In this document: positions 5,738 through 10,932 of the stretch, one piece after another | Position numbering within the stretch: position 1 is the stretch's first letter | How the letters are laid out: every line of letters starts with the position of its first letter | Assembly (NCBI GenBank): GCA_902488815.1 | Contig: CABTXP010000039.1 | Location: forward strand, 1 to 10,932 | From: an uncultured Eubacteriales bacterium | GTDB taxonomy: Bacteria > Bacillota > Clostridia > Tissierellales > Peptoniphilaceae | Reading direction: 5' to 3' | Length of the DNA: 10,932 nucleotides | Program-made: the position numbers and the translations under genes | The notes under the pieces: model-generated | The model's database searches: none | What the model saw: only the letters and a program-made list of their open reading frames with translations | What the model was told of the DNA's origin: nothing

Positions 5738-8700
5738 TTAAAAATCAAATAAAGACAGTTGGTTGTCCTCTTGCATATTTTTAAATAAATTATTTTCTCT
5801 CATAACTTCAATAATAGATTTTCCGACGCCTGTTCTATTTCTAAAATCTTCAACGGAAATATACTCTCCATTTTTCCTATCTTCTACAATTTTTTCAGCC
5901 AATGCATCTCCAAGACCTAATATTGATCTGAAAGGAATTGTTATTCTGTTGTCTTTGCTTATTGAAAAGACTTTTGCTTCTGAGTCGTAGAGATCAATAG
6001 GTTCAAATTCAAAACCTCTGCCATACATTTCAAGGACTACTTCCAATACGCCCAAGATATCCTTGTCTTTTTTAGTCTGTTTATCCTTGTTTCTTATTTC
6101 TTCCATTCTTTCTTTAACGGCATCCACACCTTTTGAAATTATAGTACCGTCAATGTGCTCCAAGTTAATTGTAAAGAATGTTGCATAAAAAGCTAAAGGA
6201 TAATACAACTTATAGTAAGCGATTCTAAAGCTCAACATAACGTACGCCACTGCATGGGCTTTGGGGAACATGTACTTGATTTTGTTACAGGAGTCTATAT
6301 ACCATGTCGGCAGTTCAAGACCGGACATTATACCTTCATCTTCAGGTGTAAGTCCCTTACCCTTCCTTACTTTTTCCATTGTCATAAACGCCATTTTGTT
6401 CTCTGCACCGGCTCTTATTAGGTAAAGCATTATGTCCTCACGTGTGGATATTACGTCTTTAAGTTCCGCACGACCTTCTTTAACCAAAATTTGCGCATTA
6501 TTTGTCCATACATTTGTGCCGTGTGACAATCCTGAAATTCTAACTAACTCCGAAAAGTTTTGCGGATTAGTTTCAATTAACATTTGCTTTACAAAATTTG
6601 TTCCGAACTCAGGGATACCTAATGTTCCAGTTGAAGTTTGAAGTATTGTGGGATCAATCTTTAACGGATCTGCGGTTCTGAAAAGTTCCATGACGGACAA
6701 GTCGCCAAGGTCAATGTTTTTGGATGAAAAATCGCTAAGGTCCTCTAACATTTTAATAATAGTCGGACCGTCGTGGCCCAATAAGTCCAGCTTTAAAATT
6801 CTTCCCGATATATGCTCGTAGGCAAAGTGTGTAGTTATAACTCCTGAATCAGCTTTGTCGGCAGGATATTGTATAGGTGTAAAGTCATAGATTTCTTTTT
6901 CCTTCGGCACAATCATTACGCCGCCCGGGTGTTGTCCCGAGGTTCTCTTTATACCTTCGCAACAAAGGGCAAGTCTTTCAATTTCCGCCGAATTAATTTG
7001 CTGATCTTCAAAGTATTTTTTTACATATCCATATGCGGTTTTCTCCGCACATGTACCTACGGTTCCCGCTCTAAACACATATCCCTTACCAAATAAATCC
7101 TCAACGTATTTGTGAACTGTCGGTTGATATTCCCCTGCAAAGTTTAAGTCAATATCAGGTTCCTTATCTCCGTCAAATCCCAAGAATACTTCAAAAGGTA
7201 TGTTGTGACCGTCTTTTCTCATATGCGTGCCGCATACCGGACAGTCTTTCTCCGGCAAGTCGACTCCTGAACCTATAGTGGGGTCGTCAATAAATTCAGA
7301 ATGTTTACAATTGGGGCAAACATAGTGTGGCGGTAGAGGATTTACCTCTGTAATATCCGCCATTGTCGCTGCAAAAGAAGAACCTACAGAACCACGAGAC
7401 CCTACTATATAGCCATCTTCATTTGACTTTTTAACAACTTTATTTGCAATAATATATAGGACTGCATAGCCATTTTTAATAATAGAGTCCAATTCCCTTT
7501 TAAGACGTTTGCTTACTATTTCAGGTAGCTCATCTCCGTAAATTCTATGTGCATTGTCGTAGCACATTTGCTTAAGCATTTCTTCACTGCCTTCTATAAA
7601 AGGAGGATATGTCCCATCAGGTATTGGTTTAACTTCTTCTATTTCATCTGCTATGAGATTTGAATTAGTAACGACAACTTCATAAGCTTTGTCCTCTCCC
7701 ATATAGGAAAAGTCATTTAACATTTCTTCTGTGGTTTTATAATAAAGGGATCTGTTTACATTTTTATATCTGTCAAAATTTGATACGTCTCCGTTTAAAA
7801 TAATTCTCCGTATTAAGTCTTCTGCAGGGTCTAAGTAAAACACATCTCCCGTAGCTACCACAGGTTTATTCAACTTTTTGCCGATGTCGTAAATCTTGTT
7901 ATTTATTTCTTCAATTTGCGAAATTGAATCTAATCGTTCACTGACTATTAAAATATTAGAGTTTGAAGGCGGTTGTATTTCCAAATAGTCATATAGATTT
8001 GCAATTCTTTCAAGTTCTTTTTCTTCTTTTCCGAAGAGAATTCCGTCGAATAAATAAGAGTCGCTGTTGCCGCTGCCGACTATAAGTCCCTCTCTATATT
8101 CTTTTAAAAGTGATACAGGTATCTTTGGCACTCTGAAAAAATAATCCATATGAGATTTTGAAACAATTTTATACATGTTTTTTAAACCGATTTGATTCTT
8201 TACTAAAATTGTTACAGGGCTTCCGTGTGCCGCGGCTATGTTGCCCTTCGGATATAGTTCATTTATTTCTTTAAAAGTATCAGCGCCTAATTCTTTTGCC
8301 ATATCCAAAAGCTTTAACAAAACTTCCGCCGTAGCTTCAGCATCATTTACAGCTCTGTGTGCTCTTGTGAGCATTACACCTACGTATTTTGAAATACTTG
8401 TGAGTGTATATGACTTTAATGGCGGCAAAACTGTGGGTGCAAGTTTCAATGTATCAAGTACAGGATAATTAAATTTAAGGCCCATTTCGGTCATTTCGCC
8501 CCTTATAAAAGCCGTATCAAAATCAGAGTTATGTGCTACAAGTACAAAGCCGTCAATGAAGTCTAAAAATTCAGGCAGCACTTCCTCAATTGTTCTTTCC
8601 GTATCAAGCCTTTCATTGGTTATTCCTGTAATTTGTTCAGCGCCTTGCGACATTTTCATTTTCGGATTAACTAAAGTCGAAAACCTGTCTGTTATCTGAC

Positions 8701-9958
8701 CGTCGACAATTTTTACAGCACCTATTTCTACGATTTTATCCTTCATAGGTGAAAGGCCGGTAGTTTCCAAGTCAAAAACAACAAATCTGTTTTCAATTGT
8801 GTCTTCGTTAAAATCAGTTATTATTCCACGCTCATCATCTACAAGGTAGCCGTCCAAACCGTAAATTATTCCGACACCGTTGTCTTTTCCTTCTTTTGCC
8901 GCAATAGGATAACCCTGCACACTTTCTCTGTCTGTAATGGCAACTTTACTGTGACCGTAATCCTTCGCCCTCTTAATAATGTCTTTAACAGGGCTTACCC
9001 CTTCCATAGCACTCATATTAGTGTGAAGGCGCAGCTCAACTCTTTTTTCTTTTGCAGGGTCTGATTTCTTATCTTCTTCCGATTCCTCAATATATGTAGG
9101 CACAAAAATATCTTGCCTCATAAAGTTGTCATACTTAATACTTCCTGTGAAAAGAAACGTCTTGCCCTTTTTAATATTTTCAACTACATCAAATTTATCT
9201 GTTCTTAAGAACAATTTAACAATTAAAGAGTTGGTTTTATCGTTTACGTAAAGAAGCAATATTTTAAAATTGCCCTTTTCACTCTCAATGTCTTTCTCTT
9301 CAATTTTAAAGACTTTACCTTTAATTGTTACCTTGTTTGAATATTCATTTAATTCGCTTATAGCTTTTATTTCACCGATTTTCCCTCGGCCGAATTTAAA
9401 CTTGCCCTCAGGTTTTTTATCCTTCGGCTTTTCCTTTTGTGTAGGCATGTAGTTTGAGATTTCTTCTTCTTCGTCTTTAATCGTGTCAATTATATTTTGA
9501 GCGTTCTCTTCAGCTATTGCGCAAAAATCAAAAGTTATATTTAAATTATTTTTTTCAAGTTCAGCTTCCAATTCTCTCTTCATTTCATCTATGAAATCTT
9601 TATTTTCATACACAGATTGTACGCAAAAAATTTCGGCTTGTGACTCTTCAATGACTATGTCACAGCTGTCTATCCAGGATATACATGAAGGATATTTTTT
9701 TGCCAAAAATTCTCTGATGTGTTTCTCCACATCAGTAATTTCAGGCATGCTTTCAAAGCCTACCTTGGTCTCAAACTCATCAAAGTAGTCAATACAATTA
9801 TTCCTTATCAGTTCTTGATTATCTTCTGAAAATTCTCCGCGGTATAAAAATTCAATTATCAAATTATTTTCTGCAACTGAAACTTTTTTCAAAAATAATT
9901 CCAAGTCATCTATCGGATCTATATTTAATTTTTTGTAAAATTCATAAATGTCAAACAC
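5738..9958 (-). CDS. polC: DNA polymerase III alpha subunit, PolC type
   Basis: This 1406-residue protein is the Gram-positive replicative polymerase with built-in proofreading (B. subtilis PolC is about 1437 residues). In order it has: an N-terminal domain (1-190), an OB fold (about 205-295), the first part of the PHP domain (about 305-375), and an inserted DnaQ-like exonuclease with D396/E398, H476-D481 and H534/D539. The rest of PHP follows (about 578-720), then the polymerase core with GSRGSVGSS at 853-861, a zinc-finger-like set C881/C884/C906/C909, and PDIDLNF at 934-940 with catalytic D935/D937 and probably D1058. A helix-hairpin-helix region lies near 1345-1380 and the clamp-binding QLSLF at 1400-1404, followed by two extra residues. 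Several usual PHP ligands are replaced (R310, R344, D369, F707). The start is GTG, sharing one base with the ispG stop, with a weak GGAAG upstream. Confidence 0.98.
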   Translation of the reverse strand: MFDIYEFYKKLNIDPIDDLELFLKKVSVAENNLIIEFLYRGEFSEDNQELIRNNCIDYFDEFETKVGFESMPEITDVEKHIREFLAKKYPSCISWIDSCDIVIEESQAEIFCVQSVYENKDFIDEMKRELEAELEKNNLNITFDFCAIAEENAQNIIDTIKDEEEEISNYMPTQKEKPKDKKPEGKFKFGRGKIGEIKAISELNEYSNKVTIKGKVFKIEEKDIESEKGNFKILLLYVNDKTNSLIVKLFLRTDKFDVVENIKKGKTFLFTGSIKYDNFMRQDIFVPTYIEESEEDKKSDPAKEKRVELRLHTNMSAMEGVSPVKDIIKRAKDYGHSKVAITDRESVQGYPIAAKEGKDNGVGIIYGLDGYLVDDERGIITDFNEDTIENRFVVFDLETTGLSPMKDKIVEIGAVKIVDGQITDRFSTLVNPKMKMSQGAEQITGITNERLDTERTIEEVLPEFLDFIDGFVLVAHNSDFDTAFIRGEMTEMGLKFNYPVLDTLKLAPTVLPPLKSYTLTSISKYVGVMLTRAHRAVNDAEATAEVLLKLLDMAKELGADTFKEINELYPKGNIAAAHGSPVTILVKNQIGLKNMYKIVSKSHMDYFFRVPKIPVSLLKEYREGLIVGSGNSDSYLFDGILFGKEEKELERIANLYDYLEIQPPSNSNILIVSERLDSISQIEEINNKIYDIGKKLNKPVVATGDVFYLDPAEDLIRRIILNGDVSNFDRYKNVNRSLYYKTTEEMLNDFSYMGEDKAYEVVVTNSNLIADEIEEVKPIPDGTYPPFIEGSEEMLKQMCYDNAHRIYGDELPEIVSKRLKRELDSIIKNGYAVLYIIANKVVKKSNEDGYIVGSRGSVGSSFAATMADITEVNPLPPHYVCPNCKHSEFIDDPTIGSGVDLPEKDCPVCGTHMRKDGHNIPFEVFLGFDGDKEPDIDLNFAGEYQPTVHKYVEDLFGKGYVFRAGTVGTCAEKTAYGYVKKYFEDQQINSAEIERLALCCEGIKRTSGQHPGGVMIVPKEKEIYDFTPIQYPADKADSGVITTHFAYEHISGRILKLDLLGHDGPTIIKMLEDLSDFSSKNIDLGDLSVMELFRTADPLKIDPTILQTSTGTLGIPEFGTNFVKQMLIETNPQNFSELVRISGLSHGTNVWTNNAQILVKEGRAELKDVISTREDIMLYLIRAGAENKMAFMTMEKVRKGKGLTPEDEGIMSGLELPTWYIDSCNKIKYMFPKAHAVAYVMLSFRIAYYKLYYPLAFYATFFTINLEHIDGTIISKGVDAVKERMEEIRNKDKQTKKDKDILGVLEVVLEMYGRGFEFEPIDLYDSEAKVFSISKDNRITIPFRSILGLGDALAEKIVEDRKNGEYISVEDFRNRTGVGKSIIEVMRENNLFKNMQEDNQLSLFDF

Positions 9959-9970
9959 TATAGATCTTCC
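9956..9970 (-). promoter_or_regulatory. polC GTG start and weak ribosome binding site
   Basis: The minus strand reads GGAAG (9966-9970), 7 bases, then GTG. The 7-base spacer contains the TA of the ispG TAG stop, whose G is also the first base of the polC GTG. No in-frame ATG occurs before residue 71, well inside the N-terminal domain, so the GTG is the best start. The weak site plus GTG suggests modest, coupled translation of polC. Confidence 0.7.
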
Positions 9971-10932
9971 ATTTCTTTAATCAATTCATTTAACAAATCT
10001 TCTTCTTTTACTTTTCTTATTATTTTGCCTTTTTTAAATATTAAGCCTTCTCCATTGCCCCCTGCAATGCCAATGTCAGCCTCTCGCACTTCTCCAGGGC
10101 CGTTGACGGGACAGCCCATTATGGCAACCTTTAGGTTCTTGTTCATCGTCTCAAATCTTTTTTGTGCTTCTTCAACAATTTCAAAAAGGTTGACTTTTGT
10201 TCTGGCACATGTGGGACATGAGATTAATTCAATCCCGTCAGTTCTTAAGCCTAATGATTTCAAGATTTCTTTGCCTGCTTTTACTTCCATAACAGGATCT
10301 TCTGTAAGAGAAACTCTTATTGTATCGCCAATGCCCTCTGAAAGAAGTGTACCTATACCGACCGAGGATTTTATAATACCTTGCATCCCGGGGCCTGCTT
10401 CAGTAATCCCGAGATGAAGAGGAATATCTGAAACCTTTGCAAATTTTCTATTTGCATTTAAAGTTAAATTAACATTACTTGCCTTTAATGAAACTTTTAT
10501 GTCCTTAAAATTCATAGACTCTAGGACATTTATTTCTTCCAAAGCACTTTCTACAATGGAATTTTCATTGACGCCTCCGAATTTATCTAAAATTTCTTGA
10601 TGGAGGGAGCCGGCATTTACGCCAATGCGAATTGAAATACCTCTTTCTCTGCAGGCATTTGCAACTTCTTCAACTTTCCAACGTGTGCCTATATTTCCCG
10701 GGTTAATTCTGAGACCGTCTACACCTTTTTCTATAGCCATAAGCGCCAATCTGTAATCGTACTGTATGTCGGCTATTGTAGGAGTTTTAATCCCTGCTTT
10801 TATCTTCGGAATAGCTTCCGCATCTTCTAAATCATTTACAGCAAATCTTATAATGTCCAGTCCGTATTTTTCCATTTCTAAAATTTGTCTTACGGTGCTG
10901 TCTACATCCTTTGTTTGCGTATTACACATTGA
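9958..10932 (-). CDS. ispG: 4-hydroxy-3-methylbut-2-enyl diphosphate synthase IspG (GcpE), 5'-truncated by window edge
   Basis: IspG is the iron-sulfur enzyme of the methylerythritol phosphate pathway that reduces methylerythritol cyclodiphosphate to HMBPP. Counting from the first Met in the window (10929), the barrel domain shows ADIQYDYR at 53-60, RINPGNIG at 74-81 and GITEAGPGMQG at 174-184. The [4Fe-4S] domain has Cys238 and Cys241 (SCPTCART), Cys273 (GCPVNGPGE) and Glu280. That Met is not the true start: the preceding codon is an in-frame Ser, and SMCNTQTKD matches the SMTNTDT region about 30 residues into complete IspG proteins. The N-terminus is therefore outside the window. In Firmicutes ispG commonly follows dxr and rseP and precedes polC, so those genes are expected to the right. 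Gln56 stands where the family usually has His in ADIHF. Confidence 0.97.
   Translation of the reverse strand, partial: SMCNTQTKDVDSTVRQILEMEKYGLDIIRFAVNDLEDAEAIPKIKAGIKTPTIADIQYDYRLALMAIEKGVDGLRINPGNIGTRWKVEEVANACRERGISIRIGVNAGSLHQEILDKFGGVNENSIVESALEEINVLESMNFKDIKVSLKASNVNLTLNANRKFAKVSDIPLHLGITEAGPGMQGIIKSSVGIGTLLSEGIGDTIRVSLTEDPVMEVKAGKEILKSLGLRTDGIELISCPTCARTKVNLFEIVEEAQKRFETMNKNLKVAIMGCPVNGPGEVREADIGIAGGNGEGLIFKKGKIIRKVKEEDLLNELIKEMEDL

Noticed and set aside
10025..10417. 130-codon open frame on the plus strand
   Set aside because: It lies wholly antisense to the conserved Fe-S domain and barrel of ispG, has no ribosome binding site that I can see, and its protein resembles no family I know. 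It is a shadow of ispG codon bias.
1..10932. A novel defence, mobile or biosynthetic system
   Set aside because: Every stretch is covered by recognisable core genes in a conserved order, with no foreign-looking composition, repeats, integrase or unknown gene.

Overview
This window is a piece of chromosomal core from a low-GC, Gram-positive anaerobe-like bacterium (Firmicutes; most likely Clostridia/Tissierellia). The genus cannot be fixed from the sequence alone. Three things point there: a PolC-type replicative polymerase with an inserted proofreading exonuclease, the order ispG-polC-rimP-nusA-rnpM-infB-rbfA-nrnA, and strong AGGAGG-type ribosome binding sites with A+T-rich codons. Every gene lies on the minus strand, so transcription runs from the right end (10932) to the left end (1).

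The layout in transcription order has two parts. First comes the end of a lipid/isoprenoid and replication unit: ispG (cut by the right window edge, missing roughly its first 30 codons), then polC, whose GTG start shares one base with the ispG stop. A 97-base gap follows, the only sizeable intergenic stretch. It holds a near-consensus sigma-A promoter (TTGCTA, 17 bases, TATAAT) and then a 9-bp intrinsic-terminator-like hairpin ending directly at the rimP Shine-Dalgarno sequence. Second comes the transcription/translation operon: rimP, nusA, rnpM (ylxR), infB, rbfA and nrnA (cut by the left window edge). Its gaps are only 3 to 13 bases, or an 8-base overlap. No gap above 300 bases lacks a gene, and I see no RNA gene, CRISPR array, insertion sequence or prophage sequence.

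The products fit together as an information-processing operon. RimP and RbfA mature the 30S subunit, IF-2 starts translation, NusA controls pausing and termination, RnpM binds RNase P, and NrnA clears RNA fragments of a few nucleotides and 3'-phosphoadenosine phosphate. PolC copies the chromosome, and IspG makes isoprenoid precursor for quinone and undecaprenyl-lipid synthesis.

I found no new multi-gene system. The points most worth a second look are: (1) a terminator placed inside the rimP-nusA leader downstream of the promoter, which looks like a NusA-feedback attenuator; (2) a PolC whose PHP domain has lost several metal-ligand positions while its exonuclease and polymerase residues are intact; (3) the absence of the small ylxQ and ylxP genes that Bacillus carries around infB; and (4) a strongly acidic C-terminal tail on NusA.
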